Assembly (NCBI RefSeq): GCF_017355985.1
Contig: NZ_JAFIQU010000007.1
Location: forward strand, 62,001-126,000
Reading direction: 5' to 3'
DNA: 64,000 bases
Source: Arenibaculum pallidiluteum
Lineage (GTDB): Bacteria > Pseudomonadota > Alphaproteobacteria > Azospirillales > Azospirillaceae
Each line of letters starts with the position of its first letter. The first letter of the stretch is position 1. The position numbers and the translations under genes were made by a program. Below the pieces are notes generated by a model. The model did no database searches. It saw nothing but the letters and a program-made list of their open reading frames with translations, and was not told the origin of the DNA. This document shows positions 27,820-36,964 of the stretch, piece after piece.

Positions 27820-28911
27820 ATGCGCATCGAGATCGACAGCGTCAGCCGCGTCTTCGGCGGGCACGCCGCGGTGGACGGGGTCAGCCTGACCGTGGGCTCG
27901 GGCGAGTTCGTCGTGCTGCTCGGCCCGTCTGGCTGCGGCAAGACCACGCTGCTGCGCCTGATCGCCGGGCTCGAGGAGCCCGATGGCGGCGCCATCCGGC
28001 TCGACGGGCGGCCGGTGGCCGGGCAGGGGCCCTTCGTCGGCCCCGGCGAGCGCAACATCGGCATCGTCTTCCAGTCCTACGCGCTGTGGCCGCACATGAC
28101 GGTCGCCGGCAATGTCGGCTTCGCGCTGAAGGTGCGCGGGCTGCCGCGGGCCGAGCGGGAGGCGCGGATCGCGCGCGCCCTGGCCCAGGTCGGGCTGCAG
28201 GACCACGGGCGGCGCTTTCCCTTCCAGCTCTCGGGCGGGCAGCGCCAGCGGGTCGCGGTGGCGCGCTGCCTCGCCATGTCCCCGCCGATCATCCTGCTGG
28301 ACGAGCCGCTGGCGAATCTGGACCCGAACCTGCGCGGCGCCGTCCTGCGCGAGTTCCGGCAGATGCACAGGGAGCTGCGCTCGACCTTCGTCTACGTGAC
28401 CCACGATCAGGCCGAGGCCTTCGCCCTGGCCGACCGGATCGCGATCATGGATGCCGGGCGCGTGATCCAGTTCGCTCCGCCGCGGGAGATCTTCGAGGAG
28501 CCCCGGACCGCCGGGGTCGCGCGCTTCGTGGGAAGCGGCGCGCTGCTGCCCGCCGAGCTGCTGGCCCGCACCAGCGAGGGCCGCATGCTCGTGCGCGTCC
28601 TCGGGCACCAGGCCGTCGTGCGCTGCGCCGGGGACATGCCGACGGGCTCCGGAATGCTCTGCCTGAAGCGCCGCGACGTTGCGCTGCACAGGACATGGGA
28701 GCCCGGCCTGATCGAGGCCCGGGTGGCGGATCTCCGCTACCAGGGCGGCGGCGAGATCGCCGTGCTGGCCTTGCCGGACGGGCAGGAGATCGAGGTCGAG
28801 CTCGGGCGCGCCGAGCCGGCGCCGGCCATGGGGGCCCGCGTCGGCCTGTCTGCGCGCGACGGCTGGGTGATCCCCGGCGCGGTCGCCGCCCGGGCCTCCG
28901 AGGCCGCCTGA
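27820..28911 (+). CDS. ABC transporter ATP-binding protein
   Basis: A 363-residue ATPase of the importer. Walker A GPSGCGKTTLLR (about 37-48), the Q-loop in IVFQSYALWP, the signature LSGGQRQRVAVAR, Walker B IILLDEPLANLD and the H-loop VTHDQAEA are all present. A C-terminal TOBE-like domain (about 240-355) is typical of the Fe3+/spermidine/phosphonate group. The ATG at 27820 is preferred; a GTG at 27799 would add seven weakly coding residues. Its stop overlaps the next start (TGATG). Confidence 0.92.
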   Translation: MRIEIDSVSRVFGGHAAVDGVSLTVGSGEFVVLLGPSGCGKTTLLRLIAGLEEPDGGAIRLDGRPVAGQGPFVGPGERNIGIVFQSYALWPHMTVAGNVGFALKVRGLPRAEREARIARALAQVGLQDHGRRFPFQLSGGQRQRVAVARCLAMSPPIILLDEPLANLDPNLRGAVLREFRQMHRELRSTFVYVTHDQAEAFALADRIAIMDAGRVIQFAPPREIFEEPRTAGVARFVGSGALLPAELLARTSEGRMLVRVLGHQAVVRCAGDMPTGSGMLCLKRRDVALHRTWEPGLIEARVADLRYQGGGEIAVLALPDGQEIEVELGRAEPAPAMGARVGLSARDGWVIPGAVAARASEAA

Positions 28912-30053
28912 TGCGCCTCGGTGCCGGCACGTCCAGCGCCGGGGCCCGCGGAGCCGGCGCGCGCCTTCTCTGCATCTCGGGCATCGGGCCGAAGCGGCCG
29001 GCCTGCTTCCTGGTTGAGGCGGAAGGGCGGCGCATCGTCCTCGATCTCGGCGTCGGGCCGGATCCGGGCCGGCGGCCGGACGTCTCGGGCGTGGGGCCGG
29101 TCGACGCGGTGGTGCTGAGCCACGCCCATGTCGACCACGCCGGCGGCATGGACCTGCTTGCGGCGCTGGGCGACCCGCCGGTCCATGCGACGGCGCTGGT
29201 GCTGGACCTGGTGAAGCCATATCCGGGGCAGCAATCCCGGGGACGGCCGTCTTCGGCGGTGCTGTCGCCCACGGGCGAGGCCGAGATCGCGGGCATCCCG
29301 GTGCGGACCGGGCGTGCCGGCCACGCGCCCGGCGGGGTCTGGATCCATCTCGGCGTTGGCGGGGGGCTGCTCTACATGGGCGACCACTCGGTCGAATCGG
29401 ATCTCTACGCCTTCGACGACCCGCCCCCGGCGGCGACGCTGGTGCTGGATGCCTCCTACGGGACCTATGACGAGCCGCAGGCCCGGTGCCGTGCCGAGAT
29501 CGAGCCGTTCCTGGCCGCCGGCGCGCTCTTCCCGGTGCCCGCCGGCGGGCGCGGGCCCGAGATGGCCGCCTGGGCTGCAGGGCTCGGGCTCGGGGTGGCG
29601 ATCGACGCGGCGGTGGAGGACATGGCGCGCCGCCTCGCGGGACCAGAATCCGCCTATCTGCGCCCCGCTGCCGCCCAGGCCCTGGCACGGCTCCATGCTG
29701 GCTTGACCGCGCCGGGCGATCCCGGCCGCCCAACCTTCGCCGCCAAGCCGAACGCCGATGGCGGCGCCGCGGCGGCGCTGGCACGCGACTGGGCCGCCCG
29801 GCCGGGGCGCCCGCCGATCCTCTTCACCGGCCATGTGGCCGAGGGCAGCCCCGCGGCGGAGTTGATGGCCTGCGGCCGCGCCGAGTTCCGGCGCTGGAAC
29901 GTGCACCCGAGACTGTCCGACAACGTGGCGCTGGTGCGCGCGGTGGGCGCGCGCCGCGTGATCCCGGCCTTCGGGGCCACGGTGCATGGCCCCGCCTGGG
30001 CCGAGGCCTTCGCACCGGCCGAGGTGACCTTCGGTCCCGAGGTGCTCCTGTGA
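28911..30053 (+). CDS. Metallo-beta-lactamase fold hydrolase, beta-CASP-like
   Basis: A 380-residue MBL-fold metallo-hydrolase. The metal motif HAHVDH is at residues 71-76, and later ligands occur around GRAGHAPGG and YMGDHS. The C-terminal part (FTGHVAEGSP, WNVHPRLSDN) resembles the beta-CASP insert and closing histidine of nuclease-type MBL proteins. The substrate is not known. It overlaps the ATPase gene by 1 base and the phosphatase gene by 4 bases, so it belongs to the importer operon and may process the imported compound (inference). Confidence 0.85.
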   Translation: MRLGAGTSSAGARGAGARLLCISGIGPKRPACFLVEAEGRRIVLDLGVGPDPGRRPDVSGVGPVDAVVLSHAHVDHAGGMDLLAALGDPPVHATALVLDLVKPYPGQQSRGRPSSAVLSPTGEAEIAGIPVRTGRAGHAPGGVWIHLGVGGGLLYMGDHSVESDLYAFDDPPPAATLVLDASYGTYDEPQARCRAEIEPFLAAGALFPVPAGGRGPEMAAWAAGLGLGVAIDAAVEDMARRLAGPESAYLRPAAAQALARLHAGLTAPGDPGRPTFAAKPNADGGAAAALARDWAARPGRPPILFTGHVAEGSPAAELMACGRAEFRRWNVHPRLSDNVALVRAVGARRVIPAFGATVHGPAWAEAFAPAEVTFGPEVLL

Positions 30054-30595
30054 CGCGCCCGGGATCCGTGCCGCTGCTGGAGACAGAGTTCTGGTTCCTG
30101 CGCCATGGCGAGACCACCGCCAACCGCGACGGCATCGTCGCCGGGACCATCGATGCGCCGCTGACCGGGGCCGGGCTGCGGCAGGCCGAGGCCGCGGCCC
30201 TGCGCCTGACCGGTGCCGGCATCGCCGCCATATGGTCGAGCCCGCAGCTCCGCGCCCGCGAGTCCGCGCGCATCGTGGCCGAGCGGCTGGCGCTGCCGGT
30301 TGTCCTGGTTCCGGGGCTCGGCGAGCGGAACTGGGGCGAGTGGGAAGGCCAGCCGCGCGCCGTGCTGGTGCGCGGGCGCAGGCCCGCCGGCGGCGAGGGG
30401 CCCGAGGAGTTCCGGGACCGCGTGCTGGCGGCGCTCGCCGCCATCGCGCCGCCCTGGCCGGCGCTGGTGGTCGGGCATTCCGGAACCTTCCGCGTGCTGC
30501 ACGCGGCGCTGGGCTTCGGCGAGGCGGGAGAGACGATCGGGAACGCGCGCCCGGTGCGCATGTCGCGCGGCGGGCTGCTCATCGACGAGGATTGA
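30050..30595 (+). CDS. Histidine phosphatase family protein
   Basis: A 181-residue phosphoglycerate-mutase-like phosphatase. The catalytic RHGE motif is in FLRHGETTANRDG (about 17-29) and the second catalytic His is in LVVGHSGTFRVLH. The substrate could be a sugar phosphate, a nucleotide loop phosphate or an organophosphate released by the MBL enzyme. The start is GTG at 30050, inside the end of the MBL gene (GTGA overlap), and shows strict coupling. Confidence 0.9.
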   Translation: MTRPGSVPLLETEFWFLRHGETTANRDGIVAGTIDAPLTGAGLRQAEAAALRLTGAGIAAIWSSPQLRARESARIVAERLALPVVLVPGLGERNWGEWEGQPRAVLVRGRRPAGGEGPEEFRDRVLAALAAIAPPWPALVVGHSGTFRVLHAALGFGEAGETIGNARPVRMSRGGLLIDED

Positions 30596-30623
30596 GGACG
30601 GGTCAAGACACGGGGAGGGAAGA

Positions 30624-31025
30624 ATGGGCGGCGATCCGATCCGGCACCGGGGCCGATGCGCCTGCGGGGCGGTCAGCTACGAGGCATCGGGACTGCGCGA
30701 CGCGGCGCTCTGCTCGTGCGAGACCTGCCGGCGCGCCTCCGGCGCCGGGGCGGTGGCCTGGGTCGTTGCGGACCGCGACACGCTGGTCGTGCGCGGCGAG
30801 CTCGGCACCTTCCGGTCCTCGGACCATGCCGAGCGGCGGCACTGCCGCCGCTGCGGCAGCCAGCTCTTCCTGCTGGAGGACGATGAGCCCGGCAATGTCG
30901 AGATCGCCGCCGGCACCCTGGACGAGCCCGAGGCCGCACGGCCGGAAGCCCATATCTGGACCCGGGGCCGGCCCTCCTGGGCGGCACCCGGCTTCGCCGT
31001 ACGCGAATACGAGCAGGACCGGTAG
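30624..31025 (+). CDS. GFA family protein (glutathione-dependent formaldehyde-activating-like)
   Basis: A 133-residue zinc protein of the GFA/Mss4-like fold. The cysteine pattern is CACG (about 12-15), CSCETCRR (about 31-38) and HCRRCGSQLF (about 73-82), which provides structural and catalytic zinc sites. Most GFA-family members have unknown substrates. It has a good GGGGAGGGAAG ribosome site, lies 28 bases after the phosphatase gene and may be the last gene of the importer operon. Confidence 0.87.
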   Translation: MGGDPIRHRGRCACGAVSYEASGLRDAALCSCETCRRASGAGAVAWVVADRDTLVVRGELGTFRSSDHAERRHCRRCGSQLFLLEDDEPGNVEIAAGTLDEPEAARPEAHIWTRGRPSWAAPGFAVREYEQDR

Positions 31026-31061
31026 GCCACCCCACGGGCGGCCTGCCGGCACCGCCCCCCG

Positions 31062-32165
31062 TCAGAACTCCTTCTGCAGGCCGACCAGCGCCCGCAGCTT
31101 GGTCTCGCTGTCGCCGACGCCCGCGCCGACGCCGACCCCCAGCACGACGTCGCCAGGCAGTAGGTGGCGCACGCCGATCTCGATCAGCGTGTCGACCTCC
31201 CCCCGCTCCTCGAGCTGGCGGTGCGCGACATCGGCGAGGACGGCAGTGGTCGCTGCGACCGGATAGGCGATGCCGAGGACGCCGCCGAAGGCGTTCTTCC
31301 GGCTCTCGTCCTCGCCGTTGATGATGCGGCTCCAGCTCAGATTGGCGTGCAGGAAGGGCGCGTCCCCGCCGCTGCCGAGAGGCTGGCTGGCCAGCAGGGT
31401 CAGCTCGGTCTCGCGCGCATCGCCGCTGTCGTAGCCGAAGGGCACGGCGAACGAGCCGCTGACCGCCAGGGCCGGCCCCAGGCCGCGGAGCGGCAGGAAG
31501 TTCCACTTGGCGCCGAGCTCCGCCTCGCCGCTCTTGGCCTCCTCGGCATTGCCGAGGCCGTAGCTGACGCCGAGGGTCGCGGCAAGCCCGCGGGCGAGCC
31601 CGATCTCGACCTCGACAGCCGGGGTGTAGAGGTTTCGGCCGCGGCGCCGACCCTCGTCACCATCGTCGTCGTCGTCATCATCGTCATCATCGTCGTCCTC
31701 GATCGCCTCCAGCACCGAGCCCCGCTTGCGGGCGCGGTCGAAGACGAACCCGATCTTGGCCTCGACCTCGCCGGGGCTGGGCACGAAGGCATCCTCGACG
31801 CTGACGGGGAGGCCGTCGTCGGCCCCGGTGCGCTCATCCCCCTCGGCTACGCGCGGCGGCGCCGAGCCCGGCGCGCCGGAGGTCCCGATCCCCACATTCT
31901 CCAGGGCTTCCAGGCATTCGTCGTACTCGCCCTCGCCGAGCTCGCGCTCGGCGATCCTGAGGGCGCGCGCGAGCTGGGCCTGCTGCCCGGAATCCGTTGC
32001 CTGGGCCAGCCGGCCGCGCAGCGTCGCGATCCCCGCCTCGCATTGGGCGCGGTCCTGGGCCAAGGCCGTCCCGCCCATGCCCGCCAGCAGCATCACAGCC
32101 GCGGCGAGCCGAACCGCCCCGCTGCGCGTCCTCTCGATCAAATGCCCTGTCGGCAAACGCCCCAT
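31062..32165 (-). CDS. Outer-membrane beta-barrel-like protein with poly-Asp tract
   Basis: A 367-residue protein with a Sec signal peptide (residues about 16-36, ending TALAQ). A helical region with two cysteines (QCEAG, YDECLEAL) and a repeat-encoded run of 12 Asp residues near position 154 follow. The C-terminal half has alternating-residue strands ending LRALVGLQKEF, a final aromatic typical of outer-membrane barrels. The function is unknown. The ATG at 32165 follows a GAGGGGGAA site. The poly-Asp run may bind calcium or other cations. Confidence 0.7.
   Translation of the reverse strand: MGRLPTGHLIERTRSGAVRLAAAVMLLAGMGGTALAQDRAQCEAGIATLRGRLAQATDSGQQAQLARALRIAERELGEGEYDECLEALENVGIGTSGAPGSAPPRVAEGDERTGADDGLPVSVEDAFVPSPGEVEAKIGFVFDRARKRGSVLEAIEDDDDDDDDDDDDGDEGRRRGRNLYTPAVEVEIGLARGLAATLGVSYGLGNAEEAKSGEAELGAKWNFLPLRGLGPALAVSGSFAVPFGYDSGDARETELTLLASQPLGSGGDAPFLHANLSWSRIINGEDESRKNAFGGVLGIAYPVAATTAVLADVAHRQLEERGEVDTLIEIGVRHLLPGDVVLGVGVGAGVGDSETKLRALVGLQKEF
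31661..31702 (-). repeat. GAT/GAC trinucleotide run coding for poly-Asp
   Basis: About 13 near-perfect GAC/GAT triplets, read on the minus strand, encode the Asp tract of the beta-barrel-like protein. Mixed GAC and GAT codons suggest selection for the Asp run rather than a fresh slippage product. Confidence 0.8.
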
Positions 32166-32612
32166 TGGAATTCCCCCTCGACGATTGGTGTTCTGGCCCG
32201 GCGCACCCTTCGGCCGAGAAGCCGCGGGGTGCCGCCCCGGAACATCGGTCCTTCCGATCTCCTTGCGCCGCCTACGAGTGTCCGGGCGTCGCAATTCTCG
32301 AAATCAGACCTGTTTTCGAGGGGTTGTGGAATTGTCTATTGGTAGAATACCAGGTCGCTATGCCGAATATTAAGGATGGCGTGATTTGGTCTGTAGCATG
32401 ACTGGAAAGGAAAAGATGATCCTTGGAATCCATCCGAGGATTTCTCGGGCAAGACCGGACGCATGGCGCGGGATCAGGCATCGGTCCCGCCTGGCTGCCG
32501 ACGAGGACCACCAGTGTGCATGGAGGGCGCCCGGCGTCCCATGGCCGGATTTCCCGATCTCATCGGGATTTGTTCCCGATGCGCCGCCCGCTGCGCCGCG
32601 GGGCGCTTGGCC
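32166..32612. other. Intergenic region with inverted repeat
   Basis: A 447-base gap between the beta-barrel-like gene and the end of recQ, both on the minus strand. Bases 32290-32400 are clearly AT-richer than the surroundings. A perfect inverted repeat CTCGAAA-10-TTTCGAG lies at 32297-32320 and may be an operator for the barrel gene. I see no supported ORF or RNA gene. Confidence 0.45.
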
Positions 32613-34466
32613 TCAATGCTGCACGTGCGCGCGGATCACCGCCAGGAAGGCGTCGCCGTAGCGCTCGACCTTGCGTGAGCCGACGCCCGGCAGCCCCGCG
32701 AAATGGCCGGCGTCGCGCGGCTTCTCCCGCACCATCTCGAGCAGCGTGCTGTCGTGGAAGATCACGTAGGGCGGGACGCCCTGGGCCTTGGCGAGCTCCA
32801 GGCGCCGCGCCTTCAGCGCGTGCCACAGCCGGTCGTCGGCCTCGGACAGGGCGGCCGGGGCGCCGCTGTCGCGCCGGGCGCGCGCTTCGCGCAGGCTCTT
32901 CTTCGTGCCGGCCGCGGGATCGCGGCGCAGGCGCACGGACTGGCCGCCCTTGACCACGGCGACCGCTCCGGGCGTCAGGCGCAGCCCGCCGTAGCTCTCA
33001 TGGTCGACCTCCAGCAGGCCCGACGCGATGAGCTGGCGGAACACCGCCTGCCACTCCTGCTTGGACAGCTCGGTTCCGCAGCCGAAGGTCTTCAGCTTGT
33101 CGTGGCCGAACTTGCCGACCTTCTCCGTGGCCGAGCCGCGCAGCACGTCGATCAGATGGCCGGCCCCGAAGCGCTGGCCCGTGCGGTATGCCGCCGACAG
33201 CGCCTTCTGGGCCAGGACCGTGCCGTCGAAGGTCTCGACGGGCTCGAAGCAGGTGTCGCAGTTGCCGCACGGCTCCGCCAGCGTCTCGCCGAAATAGTTC
33301 AGCAGCACCTGGCGCCGGCAGGCCGCGCACTCGCAATAGCCGACCAGGGCCTCCAGCTTGGCGCGCTCGACGCGCTTGATCTCCTCCGGCGCCTCGCTCT
33401 GCTCCAGCATCTGGCGCAGGGTGACGACGTCCTGGACGCCATAGGTCATCCAGGCAGTGGCGGGCAGCCCGTCGCGGCCGGCGCGTCCGGTCTCCTGGTA
33501 ATAGGCCTCCAGGCTCTTGGGCAGGTCGAGATGGGCGACGAAGCGCACGTTGGGCTTGTCGATCCCCATGCCGAAGGCGACCGTGGCGCAGACGATCACG
33601 CCCTCGCCCTTGGTGAAGCGGTCCTGGTTCGCCTCGCGCAGGCCGGGCTCCAGCCCGGCGTGGTAGGGCAGCACCTCGCGCCCGGTCTCGCGCGCCAGCC
33701 ATTCGGCCGTGTCCTCGACCTTGGCGCGGGACAGGCAGTAGACGATGCCGGCGTCCTCGGGGTGGTTGGTCTGGATGAACTCCAGGAGCTGGCGCTTGGG
33801 CTCGCGCTTCGGCACCACCCGGTAGGTGATGTTGGGCCGGTCGAAGCTGGAGATGAAGACCTCGGCGTCCTGCAGCCGGAGGCGCTGGACGATGTCGGCG
33901 CGGGTCTGGTTGTCGGCCGTGGCGGTCAGCGCGATCCGAGGGACCTCGGGGAAGCGCTCGGCGAGGATCGAGAGCTGCAGGTACTCGGGGCGGAAGTCGT
34001 GGCCCCACTGGCTGACGCAATGGGCCTCGTCCAGGGCGAAGAGACAGACCTCGGTGCGCGCCAGCAGCTCGAGGAAGCGCGGCGTGACCAGCCGCTCGGG
34101 CGCCACGTAGACGAGGTCGAGCGCCCCCGCCGCGATCTGCCGCTCGACCTCCTGCGCCTCGCGCCAGTCCAGGGACGAGTTCAGGTAGGCCGCGCTGACG
34201 CCGAGCTGGCGCAGCGCGTCCACCTGGTCGCGCATCAGCGCGATCAGCGGCGAGACCACCACCGCCATGCCCGGCCGGACCAGGGCCGGAACCTGGTAGC
34301 ACAGCGACTTTCCGCCGCCCGTGGGCATCAGGACCAGCGCGTCGCCGCCGCGGATCACATGGTCCACGATCTCGGCCTGGGGCCCGCGGAACTGGGGATA
34401 GCCGAAGACGCGCCGCAGCACGTCGACGGCCGGGTCCTGTTCGGCGAAGAGGAGTGCTTGGCTCAA
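32613..34466 (-). CDS. recQ: ATP-dependent DNA helicase RecQ
   Basis: A 617-residue 3'-5' helicase for recombination and fork repair. The helicase core has Walker [17 protein letters not shown] in [19 protein letters not shown] and motif [11 protein letters not shown]. The RQC zinc-binding Cys cluster is CECAACRRQ with CGNCDTC, and a C-terminal HRDC domain lies at about 535-615. The start is TTG at 34466, since no ATG lies upstream of the conserved [13 protein letters not shown] and a stop is 4 bases before. It has no obvious ribosome site. Confidence 0.94.
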   Translation of the reverse strand: MSQALLFAEQDPAVDVLRRVFGYPQFRGPQAEIVDHVIRGGDALVLMPTGGGKSLCYQVPALVRPGMAVVVSPLIALMRDQVDALRQLGVSAAYLNSSLDWREAQEVERQIAAGALDLVYVAPERLVTPRFLELLARTEVCLFALDEAHCVSQWGHDFRPEYLQLSILAERFPEVPRIALTATADNQTRADIVQRLRLQDAEVFISSFDRPNITYRVVPKREPKRQLLEFIQTNHPEDAGIVYCLSRAKVEDTAEWLARETGREVLPYHAGLEPGLREANQDRFTKGEGVIVCATVAFGMGIDKPNVRFVAHLDLPKSLEAYYQETGRAGRDGLPATAWMTYGVQDVVTLRQMLEQSEAPEEIKRVERAKLEALVGYCECAACRRQVLLNYFGETLAEPCGNCDTCFEPVETFDGTVLAQKALSAAYRTGQRFGAGHLIDVLRGSATEKVGKFGHDKLKTFGCGTELSKQEWQAVFRQLIASGLLEVDHESYGGLRLTPGAVAVVKGGQSVRLRRDPAAGTKKSLREARARRDSGAPAALSEADDRLWHALKARRLELAKAQGVPPYVIFHDSTLLEMVREKPRDAGHFAGLPGVGSRKVERYGDAFLAVIRAHVQH

Positions 34467-34673
34467 GTTCTAGCGGTCTGTCCGGAGCGGAATCGCAAGG
34501 TCTATGTATGTGGCACAGAGTCAATGAAAGATGAACGGGGATCTCGCGGCCGGGCGGACAGACGCGCGATTGTCGCAGCGGCGCGGGGGCCCGGCGCGAT
34601 GGCGGGAACGCCCCTGGCCGCCGCCCGGTTGCCCCGGCATCGGGGGAACGGAAGGGTGGGAAAGGGGGCTGCG

Positions 34674-35534
34674 ATGTTCGAGGGCTTCGCGCTCGACATG
34701 GTCGAGCTGCCGGAGGCGACGCTCCGCGTGCGGCACGGAGGCGCGGGGCCGCCTGTCCTGCTGCTGCACGGTCATCCCCGCACCCATGCCACCTGGCACC
34801 GGGTGGCGCCGCTGCTGGCGGCCTCGCACACGGTGGTCTGTCCGGACCTGCGCGGTTTCGGCCGGTCCTCGAAGCCGGCCGACGCACCAGACCACGCGGG
34901 CTCGTCCAAGCGGGCCAAGGCGCGCGACTGCATCGCGCTGATGGAGCGGCTGGGCTTTCCCCGTTTCGCGGTCGTCGGGCATGACCGCGGCTGCTACACG
35001 GCCTTCCGCACCGCCATGGACCATCCCGGCGCGGTCGCGCACCTCGCGGTCCTGGACGGGGTGCCGATCCTCGAGGCGCTGGAGCGCTGCGATGCGCGCT
35101 TCGCCCAGGCCTGGTGGCACTGGTTCTTCTTCGCCGTCCCCGACAAGCCCGAGCGCGCGATCCTCGCCGATCCCGACGCCTGGTACGGCGGCTCGCCCGA
35201 TGCCATGGGGGCCGAGGCCTACGAGGACTTCCGGGCGGCGATCCACGACCCCGCGACGGTGCACGGCATGATCGAGGACTACCGCGCCGGGCTCGGCATC
35301 GACCGGGAGCACGACCTCGCCGACCGGCAGGCCGGCCGGGTGCTGGCCTGCCCCGTGCTGCACCTGTGGTCGCGCCGGGACGACCTCGAAGCGCTCTACG
35401 GTGACCCGCTGGCGGTCTGGCGGCGCTGGGCGCCCGATCTGCGCGGATGGGGCCTGGACTGCGGCCACCACATGGCCGAGGAGGCGCCCGAGGCGCTCGC
35501 GCGGGCGCTGCTGGACTTCCTCGCCGAGGCGTGA
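34674..35534 (+). CDS. Alpha/beta hydrolase, haloacetate dehalogenase-like
   Basis: A 286-residue alpha/beta hydrolase resembling fluoroacetate dehalogenase. The oxyanion-side motif is LLHGHPRTHATWHRVAP, the nucleophile elbow is VGHDRG with Asp104, and the catalytic His is in CGHHMAEEAPE (about 265). The halide-binding HW pair is in WWHWFFFAVP and EDYRAG is also present. The first carboxylate-binding Arg (Arg105) is kept, but the second is Tyr108 in GHDRGCY. Substrate preference may therefore differ. It is a single gene, divergent from recQ. Confidence 0.85.
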   Translation: MFEGFALDMVELPEATLRVRHGGAGPPVLLLHGHPRTHATWHRVAPLLAASHTVVCPDLRGFGRSSKPADAPDHAGSSKRAKARDCIALMERLGFPRFAVVGHDRGCYTAFRTAMDHPGAVAHLAVLDGVPILEALERCDARFAQAWWHWFFFAVPDKPERAILADPDAWYGGSPDAMGAEAYEDFRAAIHDPATVHGMIEDYRAGLGIDREHDLADRQAGRVLACPVLHLWSRRDDLEALYGDPLAVWRRWAPDLRGWGLDCGHHMAEEAPEALARALLDFLAEA

Positions 35535-35559
35535 AACAAGGCATGAAACGAGGGGCCTG

Positions 35560-35596
35560 AAAAGGGAAAAGGCCACCGGGGCGAACCCCGGCGGCC
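35560..35596 (-). terminator. amtB intrinsic terminator
   Basis: On the minus strand an 11-pair GC stem with one mismatch (GGCC.CCGGGG with CCCCGG.GGCC) and a TTCG loop (35571-35596) is followed by TTTTCCCTTTTC. It lies 25 bases after the amtB stop and may also separate the converging hydrolase gene. Confidence 0.82.
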
Positions 35597-35620
35597 TTCC
35601 CGCGACCGATGGACCGGCGA

Positions 35621-36964
35621 TCAGTGGACCGCTTCGCCATGCAGGTTCAGGTCCAGGCCCTCGCGCTCGATGTCGGTGCTGACGCGCAGGCCGATCACCA
35701 GGTCGACGACCTTCAGGATCACGAAGCTGGCGACGGCGCTCCACACGATGGTGGCGACGATGCCCCAGACCTGCGTCACGACCTGGCCGGCATTGCCCTC
35801 GAGCAGGCCGGTCGCCGCCTCGCCGCCGATGGCGCTGCGGGCGAAGACGCCCGTCAGCACCGCGCCGACGATGCCGCCGAGCCCGTGCACGCCGAAGGCG
35901 TCCAGGCTGTCGTCGTAGCCGAGCATCCGCTTCAGGCCGGTGGCGCCCCAGTAGCAGACGACGCCCGCGACGCCGCCGATGACGATCGCGTCGCCCGGGC
36001 CGACGAAGCCGGAGGCCGGGGTGATCGCGACGAGACCGGCGACCGCGCCCGAGATGATGCCGAGGACGCTGGGCTTGCCCTTGGCGGCCCACTCCACGAA
36101 CATCCACACGAGGCCCGCGGCGGCGGCGGCGGCCATGGTGACCAGCATGGCCATGCCGGCGCGGCCGTTGGCGGCGGCGGCGGAGCCCGCGTTGAAGCCG
36201 AACCAGCCCACCCACAGCAGCGAGGCGCCGATCAGGCTCAGCACCAGGTTGTGCGGGGTGAAGTGCTCGGTCGGGTAGCCCGTGCGCTTGCCGATCACGA
36301 TGGCGGCGACCAGGCCCGCGACGCCCGCGTTGATGTGGACGACCGTGCCGCCGGCGAAGTCGAGCACGCCGTCGCCGAACAGGAAGCCGTTCGGGTGCCA
36401 GACCCAGTGGGCGATCGGCGCGTAGACGATCAGCGACCACAGACCCATGAAGACCAGCATGGCCGAGAACTTCATGCGGTCCGCGAAGGCGCCGGCGATC
36501 AGCGCCGGCGTGATGATCGCGAAGGTCATCTGGAACATCACGAACACGGTCTCGTGGATCGTGAACGCGACCGCGCCGTCACCCTCGCCGAGGGACAGCG
36601 GCGTCGACAGATCGGCCATGCCCGAGAGAAGGATCCGGTCCAGCCCGCCCACATAGGCGGAGCCGCTCGAGAACGCGAGGCTGTAGCCGACCAGCACCCA
36701 GAGCACCGCGACCAGGCAGCAGATCGCGAAGCTCTGCATGACCGTGGCGAGCACGTTCATCTTGCGGACCATGCCCCCGTAGAAGAGGGCGAGGCCGGGG
36801 ATCGTCATCATCAGGACGAGCGCGGTGGAGGTCAGCATCCAGGCAGTGTCGCCCGTGTCCGTGGTCGGGGCGGCCGCGTCCTGGGCCAGCGCACCGCCCG
36901 GCAGCGCGACCGCCGCCACGAGCGCAGCCAGGAGCGGCGCGGCGAGGGCAAGAAGACGGGTCAT
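35621..36964 (-). CDS. amtB: Ammonium transporter Amt
   Basis: A 447-residue ammonium channel. A Sec signal peptide (1-25, ending GGALAQ) precedes 11 transmembrane helices. The channel twin-His site is visible in GTVVHINAG and FGVHGLGGI, and the external aromatic gate in WVLVGYSLAF. The signature DFAGGTVVHINAG is exact. The ATG at 36964 has a GAAGAGGA ribosome site. No glnK gene is adjacent, unlike the usual glnK-amtB pair. It diverges from glgC. Confidence 0.95.
   Translation of the reverse strand: MTRLLALAAPLLAALVAAVALPGGALAQDAAAPTTDTGDTAWMLTSTALVLMMTIPGLALFYGGMVRKMNVLATVMQSFAICCLVAVLWVLVGYSLAFSSGSAYVGGLDRILLSGMADLSTPLSLGEGDGAVAFTIHETVFVMFQMTFAIITPALIAGAFADRMKFSAMLVFMGLWSLIVYAPIAHWVWHPNGFLFGDGVLDFAGGTVVHINAGVAGLVAAIVIGKRTGYPTEHFTPHNLVLSLIGASLLWVGWFGFNAGSAAAANGRAGMAMLVTMAAAAAAGLVWMFVEWAAKGKPSVLGIISGAVAGLVAITPASGFVGPGDAIVIGGVAGVVCYWGATGLKRMLGYDDSLDAFGVHGLGGIVGAVLTGVFARSAIGGEAATGLLEGNAGQVVTQVWGIVATIVWSAVASFVILKVVDLVIGLRVSTDIEREGLDLNLHGEAVH

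Noticed and set aside
26014-29784. Minus-strand ORF of 1256 codons opposite the ABC operon
   Set aside because: The translation is repetitive His/Arg/Gln-rich, antiparallel to three well-conserved transporter genes. It is a composition artefact.
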